A DNA stretch of 64,000 nucleotides from Puniceicoccaceae bacterium Marseille-Q1082 (lineage in GTDB: Bacteria; Verrucomicrobiota; Verrucomicrobiia; Opitutales; Intestinicryptomonadaceae), in contig CAJGBI010000002.1 of assembly GCA_904424815.1 (NCBI GenBank), forward strand, positions 62,001 to 126,000, in the 5' to 3' direction. Under the pieces are notes generated by a model. That model did no database searches. It was not told the DNA's origin and was given only the letters and a program-made list of their open reading frames with translations. This document shows positions 37,025-46,236 of the stretch, one piece after another. A program made the position numbers and the translations under genes. Position 1 is the stretch's first letter. Each line of letters opens with the position of its first letter.

Positions 37025-37900
37025 CTATCCTCGCGCGCCGGAAGGGCTCTCCGCCAGTCCGGCGGCAAGCTTTCTAACCTCCGAAAGCCTCTCATCCAAT
37101 CCGGAATTTTCCGGAAATTCCACCTTTCTAAATCCGCATTCCTCGTGGAATATCCTGAAAACGCTCCCGTCGAAATTCGCAGCGTACGCGCTCTGGCATC
37201 CTCCGCCGAGCGACGACAAAAACTCCCTCTCAAGCGCGAAAGCCTCCCCTGTTTGCGCGTGCGCGAGCGGGCGGAGCTCCGGCGCGTCCGCCGACCTGCA
37301 CTGGAGCGCTATTATCCCCTGCCCCACGGCGGGAACGCACAAGTCGAGCTTCAAAACGCGGAATTCCACGCCCTCGAAAGACTCTATCCCCAGCCTCGAA
37401 AGCCCCGCCTGCGAAAGCACCGAAGCGTCCGCGGCGCCCCCCGCGAGCTTTTTGAGGCGCGTGTGAACATTGCCCCTGAACTCCGTCCAAACGGACTGCG
37501 GGAATATCCTTTTGAGCTGCGCCCTCCTACGCGGGCTGCCCGACGCTATGAGCGCCGGAACCTGCACTCCGGAGCGGATTACCAGCGTGTCGGCGCATTC
37601 GTCGCGCGGAAGGCAGCCGGCGATCTCGAGGCCCTCAGGGCATTCGGTCGGCAAATCCTTCGCGCTGTGGACCGCAATGTCAGCCTCGCCCGCCAGAAGC
37701 GCGTCCTCTATCTCCTTTGTAAAAAGCCCCTTTCCGCCGAACTTTTCGAGCGACCAATCCTGCCGCCTGTCGCCGGATGTCTTTATTTCAACAATTTCAA
37801 ACTCCGCTCCGGAAATGCGCGCTCCGAGATATTCGGCGGCCATTCGCGCCTGCACGAGCGCCAAAGGGCTGGAACGGGTTGCGAGTCTTATCTTTTTCAT
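37025..37900 (-). CDS. hemC: Porphobilinogen deaminase (hydroxymethylbilane synthase)
   Basis: Polymerises four porphobilinogens to hydroxymethylbilane in tetrapyrrole synthesis. 291 residues. It shows RLATRSSPLALVQA, the catalytic Asp82 in VHSAKDLPT, the arginine-rich ASGSPRRRAQL and the dipyrromethane attachment Cys235 in LGGGCQSAYA. No other hem gene is in the window. It ends 73 bp before the pilus-like operon without an obvious terminator, so read-through into it is possible. Confidence 0.93.
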   Translation of the reverse strand: MKKIRLATRSSPLALVQARMAAEYLGARISGAEFEIVEIKTSGDRRQDWSLEKFGGKGLFTKEIEDALLAGEADIAVHSAKDLPTECPEGLEIAGCLPRDECADTLVIRSGVQVPALIASGSPRRRAQLKRIFPQSVWTEFRGNVHTRLKKLAGGAADASVLSQAGLSRLGIESFEGVEFRVLKLDLCVPAVGQGIIALQCRSADAPELRPLAHAQTGEAFALEREFLSSLGGGCQSAYAANFDGSVFRIFHEECGFRKVEFPENSGLDERLSEVRKLAAGLAESPSGARG

Positions 37901-37978
37901 GCAAAAAACGCGGCGGAAGACGGAAAAATCCGCCCTTCAAAAGGCTCCGCGCCGCCGCAGGCGCGGAACTTCAAAAAC

Positions 37979-38013
37979 TAAAAAAAAGACCCGGCCGACG
38001 ATTCGGCCGAGTC
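37979..38013 (-). terminator. Terminator of ilvC (minus strand)
   Basis: Stem GACCCGGCCGA/TCGGCCGAGTC (one G-U on the transcribed strand), loop CGAT. The A-rich run 37979-37987 becomes the T tract. It lies 20 bp past the ilvC stop. Confidence 0.8.
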
Positions 38014-38032
38014 CGCTTTTCAAAATGAATTC

Positions 38033-39121
38033 TTATTTCTTGCCCTTCTTGGCGGGAGCCTTCGCCGCCTTGGCCTTGGGAGCCTCGACGACCGCGGAAT
38101 AGGACGCCTGCGCGCCCTTAATGTTCTGCTTGGCAGCCCACGGCATGAGCGAACGGAGGCGCTGGCCAACCTTTTCGATCGGGTGCTTTTCGCCGTCCGC
38201 AAGAAGCTTGTTGTACTTCTTGAGACCGCCCTTGTACTCGGCGACCCATTCTTTGACAAACTTGCCCGACTGGATCTCCTTGAGAATCTTTTCCATCTCC
38301 TTCTTGGTCTTGTCGGTGATGACGCGCGGGCCGCGGGTGACGTCGCCGTACTTGGCGGTCTCCGAAATGGAGAACCTCATGCCGGAAATGCCGCTCTGGT
38401 TGATGAGGTCGACGATAAGCTTGAGCTCATGGCAGCATTCGAAATACGCCATCTCGGGCTTGTAGCCGGCCTTCACGAGGGTCTCAAAACCCGCCTGAAT
38501 GAGCGCGCTTACTCCGCCGCAGAGAACGGCCTGCTCGCCGAAGAGGTCGGTTTCCATCTCTTCCTTGAAAGTCGTCTCTATGACGCCCGCGCGGGTCGCA
38601 CCGATTCCGTCCGCCCATGCGAGAGCAATCGCCTTGGCGTCCTTGCCGCCCTGCGCCACCGCGATGAGCGCCGGAACGCCCTTGTTTTCGAGATACTGCG
38701 AGCGCACCGTGTGCCCGGGCCCCTTGGGAGCCACCATTATGACATTCACGCCCGCCGGAACCTTGATGAGGCCGGAGTGTATCGAAAGCCCGTGGAGGAA
38801 TACGAGCGTCTTGCCCTTCGCAAGATTCGGAGCGATGTCCTTTTCATATATGTCCGCCTGGCGCATGTCCGGAACGGCAACCATAATGACGTCCGCCGCC
38901 TTCACCGCATCGGCGGTGGGGAGAACCTTGAAGCCCTGCTTCTTGGCGACCTCAATCGACTTGCTCTTGGGATAAAGGCCGACCACCACATTGTAGCCGC
39001 TGTCCTTGAGGTTCAGCGCGTGAGCATGGCCCTGCGAGCCGTAGCCGATCACCGCGAGCGTTTTATTTTTCAGGACGTTTTTATTCGCGTCCTTCTCCTT
39101 GTATACCTTAGCTGGTGCCAT
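38033..39121 (-). CDS. ilvC: Ketol-acid reductoisomerase (class I)
   Basis: The second step of valine/isoleucine synthesis, NADPH- and Mg-dependent. 362 residues. It has the Rossmann motif [15 protein letters not shown], the catalytic PKGPGHTVR, the Mg site [12 protein letters not shown] and the C-terminal E-x3-E-type [13 protein letters not shown]. The last 15 residues are an Ala/Lys tail. AGGGA lies 7 nt before the ATG. It stands alone without ilvB/H/D. Confidence 0.96.
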   Translation of the reverse strand: MAPAKVYKEKDANKNVLKNKTLAVIGYGSQGHAHALNLKDSGYNVVVGLYPKSKSIEVAKKQGFKVLPTADAVKAADVIMVAVPDMRQADIYEKDIAPNLAKGKTLVFLHGLSIHSGLIKVPAGVNVIMVAPKGPGHTVRSQYLENKGVPALIAVAQGGKDAKAIALAWADGIGATRAGVIETTFKEEMETDLFGEQAVLCGGVSALIQAGFETLVKAGYKPEMAYFECCHELKLIVDLINQSGISGMRFSISETAKYGDVTRGPRVITDKTKKEMEKILKEIQSGKFVKEWVAEYKGGLKKYNKLLADGEKHPIEKVGQRLRSLMPWAAKQNIKGAQASYSAVVEAPKAKAAKAPAKKGKK

Positions 39122-39191
39122 ATTTTTTCCCTGTTAAAAAAATTTTAATTAACGAACTATGAACACCCCCCAAAAAATTGCAACTATTTTA

Positions 39192-39250
39192 TTGAAGGGG
39201 GGCATAGCCCCCCTTACGGAGATTGCCTCCGGCAATTCCCCTATCCCCCG
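39192..39250. repeat. Degenerate R3 element
   Basis: GGGGGGC-ATA-GCCCCCC followed by a GATTGCC...GGCAAT hairpin and CCCTATCCCCC, a divergent relative of the R3 block. The surrounding 39122-39548 shows no gene. Confidence 0.55.
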
Positions 39251-39548
39251 CAACGGTAGACCGCCTGGCATCATATTCATAAAAACGCTTCCGGCAACAT
39301 CTCATTCCAGAGAGAATAAACGCCGTTTTAATTTCGCCGCAAAAATCCAACCGCCGCGCAACGCCGCTTTAATCCATACCCCGCCAATCTCGAAACCCGG
39401 CATACTTAAACCGTTGCGGAATAGAAAAGCCGTTTATCTGCTTTTGCGCCGCGCGCAAACAAATAAACGGCTAATGAAACTTGGGTTTCGGGGTTTACTT
39501 TGGTATATAGCCAATCTATTTCTTTTTAACCGCTATTATCCGTAGCCA

Positions 39549-39623
39549 CAGAGGGGATAGGCGTATTGCAAGACAATCGCCGCAAGGGGGTTCCGCCCCT
39601 ATGGCCGGCACGCCCCGTGCCCG
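39549..39623. repeat. Degenerate R2 element
   Basis: Resembles the right half of R2: AGGCGTATTG...CAATCGCCGCAAGGGGG...CCGGCACGCCCCGTGCCCGTC. It abuts the stop of the SGNH hydrolase gene. Confidence 0.5.
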
Positions 39624-41009
39624 TCATTTTAACGGGATTATTTCGTAGAAATGCGTTTTGGTTTCTGCGGCGGCGTAGGCGTCGTTTTGAAGGGCGAAGA
39701 CTTCCTCGAGCATTTGTTTTTCTCGGGGTTTATTTTTCAGGTAAAATTCGAGGGCGAATTTTCCGTAGCCGTAAGCTTTGCCGCTTTCGAGGATTTCGCG
39801 CGCGGCGGCGGCGCACTTTTGGACGTCGGAGAAGTCGGATATTTTGCCTTTGAGGAGAAAGTGTTCTACGAAGTAGAGGTTGCGCTGGGCGGCGTATTTG
39901 CCGCGGATTTCGGAGCATATTTTTGCGACTTTTTCCGCCTGGGCGTACTGGGGGGTTTTATCGTTGCCGGAGAGGTTTACGCCCGCGCCGAGTTCGGAGG
40001 CTGAATAGGTTCCGACGCAGGCGCCGTCTATGCGGACTTCGTAGGAGCCCTTGGCGAGCCCTTTGACTTTGAGGATTTCGCGGTTGAAGTTTTCCTGAAA
40101 ATCCGTGCGCGCCTCGGCCGGGTCGGCGTTTTTCGAGAGTACGACGGGGAGGGAAAATTCCAGCAGCTTGAATGACACGCCGCCGTCGCGCGATTTGAGC
40201 TCCGAGATGTCGCAGTTTTCGAGAAGGGCCGCCTGCGGATTTTCGCCAGCGATTACGGAGACTTTGGAGACAACGGGGCTTTCGCGGGCGTCGGAAAGGT
40301 ATTTTTGCGCCATCGCGAATCCGCCCGCGGAAGAGGGGTGAACCCTGTCGGAGCCGATTATGGTGGCGGAGGGGTCGGACTTTTGGAGCGCCTCGTTGAT
40401 GTCTTGCAGGGCGGACCAAATGTCGGCCACAATGACATTTTTGCGGGAGGCCGCGATTTTTGCGCCAATCTCGCCGTACCGTTTCAGGGCGCCGTTTACG
40501 CCGACGTTTGCGGGCGCCTTTATTTTTGCGGTCTGGTCGTAAATCGACGGGGTAAACAATACTAAGGTGCGGGAATTTTTGGAGAGCGCGTCGACGACTT
40601 TTTCAAGATTTTCGGCATACCTTTTGTCCGTTTCCGCAATCCGCTTTTCCCTATCGGCGGAAGAGAGTTTGGAGTCGGCGGCATAGAGGTTGCGGTTGCA
40701 GTCGTTCATGCCGATCATCAGAAACGAAACGCTCGGGCGGGATTTCAGGATTTCGGAATCCATGCGGCGCAGCAGGCCGCCCGCCGAATCACCGCCTATG
40801 CCGAGGTTCAGAAACTTTGCGCGCATGTCTGGATATCGGGTAATATAATAGAGCATTATGTGCTCAACAGCGTGCCCGCCGTGGGTGATGCTGTCGCCTA
40901 CAAAAGCGACGGTGTCGCCCGATTTCAAAACGGGCGAAGAAATTTTGCCGGTGGCGAAAGCCGACGCGGAGAGCGCCGACAGAACGAACGCAAAAATAAA
41001 TCTTTTCAT
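39624..41009 (-). CDS. Secreted SGNH/GDSL hydrolase
   Basis: A 461-residue exported esterase-like protein. Signal peptide MKRFIFAFVLSALSASAFA. The SGNH blocks are present: Ser40 in GDSITHGG, the oxyanion Gly in LGIGGDSAGG, Asn102 in IGMND, and the Asp221/His224 pair in DRVHPS. Residues 240-461 form an extra C-terminal region of beta then helical character. Family members deacetylate polysaccharides such as rhamnogalacturonan or xylan. The neighbouring GH106 gene makes a pectin-type substrate plausible. It is divergent from GH106. Confidence 0.85.
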   Translation of the reverse strand: MKRFIFAFVLSALSASAFATGKISSPVLKSGDTVAFVGDSITHGGHAVEHIMLYYITRYPDMRAKFLNLGIGGDSAGGLLRRMDSEILKSRPSVSFLMIGMNDCNRNLYAADSKLSSADREKRIAETDKRYAENLEKVVDALSKNSRTLVLFTPSIYDQTAKIKAPANVGVNGALKRYGEIGAKIAASRKNVIVADIWSALQDINEALQKSDPSATIIGSDRVHPSSAGGFAMAQKYLSDARESPVVSKVSVIAGENPQAALLENCDISELKSRDGGVSFKLLEFSLPVVLSKNADPAEARTDFQENFNREILKVKGLAKGSYEVRIDGACVGTYSASELGAGVNLSGNDKTPQYAQAEKVAKICSEIRGKYAAQRNLYFVEHFLLKGKISDFSDVQKCAAAAREILESGKAYGYGKFALEFYLKNKPREKQMLEEVFALQNDAYAAAETKTHFYEIIPLK

Positions 41010-41117
41010 GAGCTAAAATCTTAAACGGAAGCGAATGCAGGTCAAGTATCAAACTTCGTTTTATTTTTCAAACAATCTCATGCAAAAACCAACAATTCCT
41101 ATAATATTCAAAATATA

Positions 41118-41146
41118 TTGACACACCCGCGCGCAAAATTTAGTTT
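41118..41146 (+). promoter_or_regulatory. Possible promoter of the GH106 gene
   Basis: TTGACA (41118-41123), a 17-bp spacer and TAGTTT (41141-41146). This is 34 bp upstream of a start preceded by a strong GGAGG ribosome binding site. Confidence 0.4.
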
Positions 41147-41179
41147 TGTCAAACATAATACTTTTACGGAGGAAACGAT

Positions 41180-44100
41180 ATGATACGGGAAAAATTCGGG
41201 AAGCTGGCGGCTTTTGCCGCATTCGCTTCGGTTCAACTACCCGCGCTCGCGGGAAGCATGGAGGGCGACTTCAAAAACCCGCCGCCCGACGCGCGCGCCG
41301 AAACGTGGTGGCACTTCACCACAAACCATATAACAAAGGAGGGCATCACGCGCGACCTCGAGGCTATGAAGGACATCGGCTATTCGGCGGCGCACATCTT
41401 CATGGCAAACTGCTACGGTAAAATTCCCGACGTCCCCGACGCGCAGATAATGACCCCTCTATGGCGCGGGCTCATGCAACACGCGGGCTCGGAAGCCAAG
41501 AGGCTGGGGCTGTCGCTCGGCGTCCACAACTGCCCGGGGTGGTCGAGCTCCGGCGGCCCGTGGATAAAGCCGGAGGATTCGATGAAATGCCTCGTCCACA
41601 CCCAAAAACGGGTAAGGGCGGGCGAAACCGCGCCGATAGTCCTGCCGAAGCCGCCGGATTACAAAGGGTTTTACCGCGACATCGCAGTCCTCGCGCTGCC
41701 GGCGCAAGAGACGCTGCCGGAGCCGAAAATTTCGTCGTCGCCCGAGCTCGCGGGCTGCGAAAAACTCTCCGGAGGCTCCGACAATCCCCCGTGCCTGCTG
41801 CCGATAGAAAAGGAGGGCGGGAAAGTTTCTATTTTCCTCGAATATCCGGAAACTGTGGAGGCGCGGACGGCGGAATTTGCGTTTGAGGGCGACAGAATCC
41901 ACTTCACGGCGGAGATATTTTCCTCCGAAGACGGCAAAAATTTCAGCAAAGCCGGCGCGATAAGCTACAAGAGCCCGCAGGACAAGGGCACGCCGAAATT
42001 CGCCCCCCTCGGAGGGGAAAAACCCGCGAGGGGAAAATTTTTCAGGGTAGATTTTTCGCACAACAAGACGTTCTCGTGGGAAACCTCGCAAGGCCCGATG
42101 CGGCTGAAAACCCTGCGGCTTTCGGGCGAAGTTTCCGTCGACAACGCAGCCGCCGCAAATTCGTCGCAGAACTCGTTCGCCTACGCGCCGCCGCGGAGCG
42201 GCGCGCAGGCGAAGGCTCCGGCTCTCTCCGAGATAATCGACCTGACCGGCAAGATGTCGCCCGACGGCAGGCTCGGCTGGAAGCCCGAAGGCGGCGACTG
42301 GATAATCCTGCGCATAGGCTACACGTCCACGGGCAGAATGAACGCCCCGACGACATACAAGGGTTTGGAATGCGACAAGCTCTCAAAGCGCGGGCTCGAC
42401 GCGCACTGGCCGAACTACATGGCGATAATGGAGGCCGACCTCGGAAAGGGGACGCTCAAATACGCCACCATAGACTCCTTCGAGGTGGGCGGGCAAAACT
42501 GGACGGAGGACTTCGCCGCCGAGTTCAAAAAGCGGCGCGGATACGATGCGGTAAAGTGGCTGCCGGCGGCTCTCGGGTACGCGGTAGAAAGCCCCGCAAA
42601 ATCCGCGCGCTTCCTCTACGACTTCCAGTGCACGGTCTCCGACCTCTTCGCCGAAAACTATTTCGACTACTTCACCGAGCTCTGCCACAAAAACGGAATG
42701 CTCTCGATTCTCGAGGCGTACGGCGGGCCGTTCGACAATCTGAGGTGCACGCGCTCGGCGGACATTCCCGCGAGCGAATTCTGGCTTAGCGGAGGCACTA
42801 CCGGCAGGCACGCGGCGTCGGCCGCCAACTTCCACGGCAGGCGCGCGGCGGGCGCGGAATCGTTCACAACCGGCTGGGGCTCCGACGGCTACTGGCGGCA
42901 GTATCCGCGGATGCTGAAAACCTCCGGCGACGCGATGTGGGCCGAGGGCACGAACGCCCTGATAATCCACAGCTACGTCCACCAGCCGTTTGTCAACGCG
43001 CGCCCCGGGCTCGCGCTGGGGCCGCACGGCTCGCACATAAACGCAAACACGACGTGGTGGAACGACGGCAAAGCGTGGGTCGGCTACATAAACCGCGCGC
43101 AAACGCTCTTGCAGCGCGGGCGCACGCCTTCCGACGCGCTGATTCTCGCGGGGGAATCGCGCCCCAATGTCCGCACCGGAAACCAAAATTACGACAAGCC
43201 GCTGCTCGAAGCCGGCTACTTCTTCGACTTCTGCTCCTCCGACGACCTCGCGGACTCCATACGCCTGGAGAACGGGAAAATCGTCGCCCCGTCCGGCGTG
43301 AAGTATTCAGTGTTTTCGCTCGGCGGCGAGAGAAACCCTACCCTGCGGACGCTCAAAGCCGTCAAAAAAATGCTCGACGCGGGGGTTTGCGTATGCGGCG
43401 AACGCCCGCTCGGCAGCCCGTCGCTCTCCGACGACGACGCCGAATACGCAAAACTCGTCGGGGAAATCTGGGGCGCCGACGCGGGCTCGAAATCCCCGCG
43501 CAAAGTAGGGAACGGAACGCTCTATCCCGAAAATTCCGCCGCGCGCGCCCTCGCCGATTTGAAAATCGTCCCCGCGCTGAAAACGCCGGACGGCTTCCGC
43601 TCAACCGCGCGCTCCGGCGGAGGCGCCGACATATTTTTTATCTCCAACCGCTTAAAGTCGCAAAATTCCGGAGTCTTCCGCCTCCGCTCGGACGGCGAAA
43701 AATCTCCCGAAATATGGGACGCCGCCACCGGCGAAATATCCCCCGCCCCGCAGTGGGAATACTCCGGCGGCTCGGTGAACGTAGCCCTAAACTTCGCTCC
43801 GGAAGAGTCTAAATTCGTGGTGTTGCGCAAGGGCGGAAAAACCGCGCATTTCCGCGAATTTTCGCCGAAGCTCTCCACCTCCGCATCGGAACAATCCCCT
43901 ATCGAAATCATAGAGGCCGAATACAGGCTTATGGACTCAAACGGCGGCGGCAAGGACGTGAAGGAGATTTTGCAAAAGGCGGCGGGCGCCCCGTTCAAAG
44001 TCTCCAACAAACTGCTCGGCGACCCATTCCCGAACAAGTATAAGGAGCTTCATTTCAAATACAGAACCGGCGGGCGCGAATTTGAGGAAACCCTCCGCGA

Positions 44101-44824
44101 GGGCGTGGAATACTACTGGAAGGGAATGGAGTGGAAGACGCCGCCCGCCATATCCCCCGCGATTGTCGGAGGCGAGCCGGCGGTCGCATTCGGCGCGGAC
44201 GGCTCGGCGGAGGGGACGCTCTCGGACGGTTCGAAATTCTCCGTCAAAGCCGAAAATCTTCCGAAGCCGATAGACCTGTCCTCCGGCTGGACGGTCGAAT
44301 TCGCAAAAGACCTCGGCGCGCCCGAGGGTAAAGTGCGCTTCGACAGGCTCGAATCGTGGACGGAAAGGCCGGAGCCCGGAATAAAGTATTTTTCGGGAAC
44401 CGCCAAATACGAAAAGTCTTTCGGCGTGCCGCCGGAATTTTTCGCGAAAAACCGCAGGATAATACTCTCGCTCGGCGAAGTGCGCGAAACCGCGAGGGTC
44501 TCGGTGAACGGAAAGGACGCGGGCGTCCTCTGGAAAATTCCCTACGAGGCGGACATAACGGAACTCCTGAAAGAGGGGGAAAACACCGTGGAGGTGTCCG
44601 CGACAAACCTCTGGTACAACAGGCTGGTCGGCGACGACATAAAATCTCCGAGAAAGCCCCTGACGACGCCCCAATGGATTCTCGACGGCAAATCCCGCCC
44701 AGACGACGGCTCGCGCCACACTTTCACGCTGAGCAAAGGCTGGGATGAAAATTCAAAGCTCGAGCCGTCCGGCCTCATCGGCCCCGTACGGCTGCGCTCC
44801 GTCGAAATCTCAAAAGCCGAATAG
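41180..44824 (+). CDS. GH106-like alpha-L-rhamnosidase, secreted
   Basis: 1214 residues. Signal peptide IREKFGKLAAFAAFASVQLPALAG. The mature N-terminus PPPDARAETWWHFTTNHITK followed by GITRDLEAMKDIGYSAAHIF is the GH106 hallmark start of the catalytic barrel. Further family regions are LGVHNCPGWSSSGGPWI and DSFEVGGQNWTEDF, a catalytic-acid-type region. The C-terminus has a galactose-binding-like beta-sandwich (FSGTAKYEKSF, RVSVNGKDAGVLWKIPYEAD, NTVEVSATNLWYNRLVGDD). GGAGG lies 8 nt upstream of the ATG. It probably releases rhamnose from pectin or rhamnogalacturonan. A terminator follows. Confidence 0.86.
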   Translation: MIREKFGKLAAFAAFASVQLPALAGSMEGDFKNPPPDARAETWWHFTTNHITKEGITRDLEAMKDIGYSAAHIFMANCYGKIPDVPDAQIMTPLWRGLMQHAGSEAKRLGLSLGVHNCPGWSSSGGPWIKPEDSMKCLVHTQKRVRAGETAPIVLPKPPDYKGFYRDIAVLALPAQETLPEPKISSSPELAGCEKLSGGSDNPPCLLPIEKEGGKVSIFLEYPETVEARTAEFAFEGDRIHFTAEIFSSEDGKNFSKAGAISYKSPQDKGTPKFAPLGGEKPARGKFFRVDFSHNKTFSWETSQGPMRLKTLRLSGEVSVDNAAAANSSQNSFAYAPPRSGAQAKAPALSEIIDLTGKMSPDGRLGWKPEGGDWIILRIGYTSTGRMNAPTTYKGLECDKLSKRGLDAHWPNYMAIMEADLGKGTLKYATIDSFEVGGQNWTEDFAAEFKKRRGYDAVKWLPAALGYAVESPAKSARFLYDFQCTVSDLFAENYFDYFTELCHKNGMLSILEAYGGPFDNLRCTRSADIPASEFWLSGGTTGRHAASAANFHGRRAAGAESFTTGWGSDGYWRQYPRMLKTSGDAMWAEGTNALIIHSYVHQPFVNARPGLALGPHGSHINANTTWWNDGKAWVGYINRAQTLLQRGRTPSDALILAGESRPNVRTGNQNYDKPLLEAGYFFDFCSSDDLADSIRLENGKIVAPSGVKYSVFSLGGERNPTLRTLKAVKKMLDAGVCVCGERPLGSPSLSDDDAEYAKLVGEIWGADAGSKSPRKVGNGTLYPENSAARALADLKIVPALKTPDGFRSTARSGGGADIFFISNRLKSQNSGVFRLRSDGEKSPEIWDAATGEISPAPQWEYSGGSVNVALNFAPEESKFVVLRKGGKTAHFREFSPKLSTSASEQSPIEIIEAEYRLMDSNGGGKDVKEILQKAAGAPFKVSNKLLGDPFPNKYKELHFKYRTGGREFEETLREGVEYYWKGMEWKTPPAISPAIVGGEPAVAFGADGSAEGTLSDGSKFSVKAENLPKPIDLSSGWTVEFAKDLGAPEGKVRFDRLESWTERPEPGIKYFSGTAKYEKSFGVPPEFFAKNRRIILSLGEVRETARVSVNGKDAGVLWKIPYEADITELLKEGENTVEVSATNLWYNRLVGDDIKSPRKPLTTPQWILDGKSRPDDGSRHTFTLSKGWDENSKLEPSGLIGPVRLRSVEISKAE

Positions 44825-44857
44825 CGCGGCCGGAAATTTCAATAGCCTTTCAATTCC

Positions 44858-44888
44858 AAGCCCCGCGGATTTTCCCCGCGGGGCTTTT
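44858..44888 (+). terminator. Terminator after the GH106 gene
   Basis: A perfect 11-bp stem AAGCCCCGCGG/CCGCGGGGCTT with a 7-nt loop, ending in TTTT. It lies 34 bp past the stop. Confidence 0.8.
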
Positions 44889-44975
44889 CCGCGCCCGTAA
44901 AAAATACGGACGGAAAAACCGCGCGAAAAAATTTCGGGAATTGCAATCGGAAAAGGTTTTCGCGAAAATCCCTGC

Positions 44976-46220
44976 ATGTTAAAAATAAAACGCCTTTCGG
45001 CATTCTGCGCGCTCGCTGCGGCCGGCGCGGTTTCGTGCTTCGGTGGAAGCTCTGCGGAGGAGGCAATGTGGAACTCCGCGTGGACGCGCTTTTTCAGCCC
45101 CAAAACGGAGGTGTTCTACGACCTCATCACCTCCTACGACCCGCAAAAATCCCTCGAATTTGTCCCGACCGCCGGAGAGATAGAAAGGCTTTCCAAAGTC
45201 AACCCCAACGGCTATTCAACGGGAATGGAGGACGGCATGATTCTCGGCGGAATAATGATGTGCGCGGTTCTCGACAAATACGAGACGACGAAAGACCCGT
45301 CGCTCAAAAAATTCGCCGACGCTATCGCGCGCGGAATGGCAAGGTGCGCCCTCTCGCCCAAGGCGCGCGGGTTCGTCGCCAGGGCCGTGAGCGTCTCCGA
45401 CGGGCGGTCTTTCTTCCCGTCCACTTCGCGCGACCAGTACACGCACTGCGTCCACGGGCTGTACAAGTACTTCAAAAGCCCGCTCGCGACCGCCGAAGGC
45501 AAAAAGCTCGCCGCCGAAATATGCGCCGCCATAGCCGACAGAATGCTCGAAAACGTCAGGCCCGGGACGAATTACGACGCCCTCAACGCGGACGGCTCGC
45601 CGTCGACCCGCGGGCTTTCGAGAATGTGGAATGTCGCCCCCCACGAGGCCGCCCGCCTGCCGATGATATACGCGGTCGCCAACTTTATGACGGGCGACGA
45701 AAAGTACGAAAGGGAATGCAAAAAATACGCGGCGGAGGCTGTCGCCCAATCGAAAAAATTTTCGCGCAATATGGCGCCGTGGGCGCAGCTGCAAATGCAG
45801 GCCTCCCTCGAAGTACTGCGGGACTTCGCGGAGACGGACGCGCAGCGGGAGGAAATCGTCGGTATTATGCGCGAAGTCTCCAAGCTCGCCGCCGAAAGGC
45901 TGCGCGGGGCGGTTTCGGGACTCCTCGACCCAAAGCTCGACCTCTACCGCCTGCCGCCGAACCCGCAAAAAATGCCGCTCTCGCCCGAGGGCAAACCCGA
46001 TATCGGGGAATTTTTTGAAGGGCCGCACCGCAAGGCGAGATATTTCGGGGAAATGGCGCTGACAATGCTCGCGCTCGGCGGCGGCGGACTCGACAAGAGC
46101 TCTGCAAAACTTCTCGCCGAGCCGTTCGGGAAAATCGACTACGGCAGAATGACGAGCTGCGCCGTGCTCTTCCACCTCGCGACATACTGGAGCGCTAAAA
46201 AGGCGGGCGCGCTGGAATAG
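44976..46220 (+). CDS. Secreted helical protein of unknown function
   Basis: 414 residues. Signal peptide or lipobox-like start (RLSAFCALAAAGAVSCFGG, possible lipid Cys at VSC). The rest is helix-rich with repeating pairs (GGIMMCAVLDKYETTK, ARLPMIYAVANFMTGDEKY, MAPWAQLQMQASLEVLRDFA), suggesting an alpha/alpha barrel as in glycosidases and lyases. No catalytic signature is recognised. It lies between GH106 and a beta-helix lipoprotein, so a role in glycan degradation is likely by context only. Confidence 0.65.
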   Translation: MLKIKRLSAFCALAAAGAVSCFGGSSAEEAMWNSAWTRFFSPKTEVFYDLITSYDPQKSLEFVPTAGEIERLSKVNPNGYSTGMEDGMILGGIMMCAVLDKYETTKDPSLKKFADAIARGMARCALSPKARGFVARAVSVSDGRSFFPSTSRDQYTHCVHGLYKYFKSPLATAEGKKLAAEICAAIADRMLENVRPGTNYDALNADGSPSTRGLSRMWNVAPHEAARLPMIYAVANFMTGDEKYERECKKYAAEAVAQSKKFSRNMAPWAQLQMQASLEVLRDFAETDAQREEIVGIMREVSKLAAERLRGAVSGLLDPKLDLYRLPPNPQKMPLSPEGKPDIGEFFEGPHRKARYFGEMALTMLALGGGGLDKSSAKLLAEPFGKIDYGRMTSCAVLFHLATYWSAKKAGALE

Positions 46221-46236
46221 CGGAAAAGAACCCCCC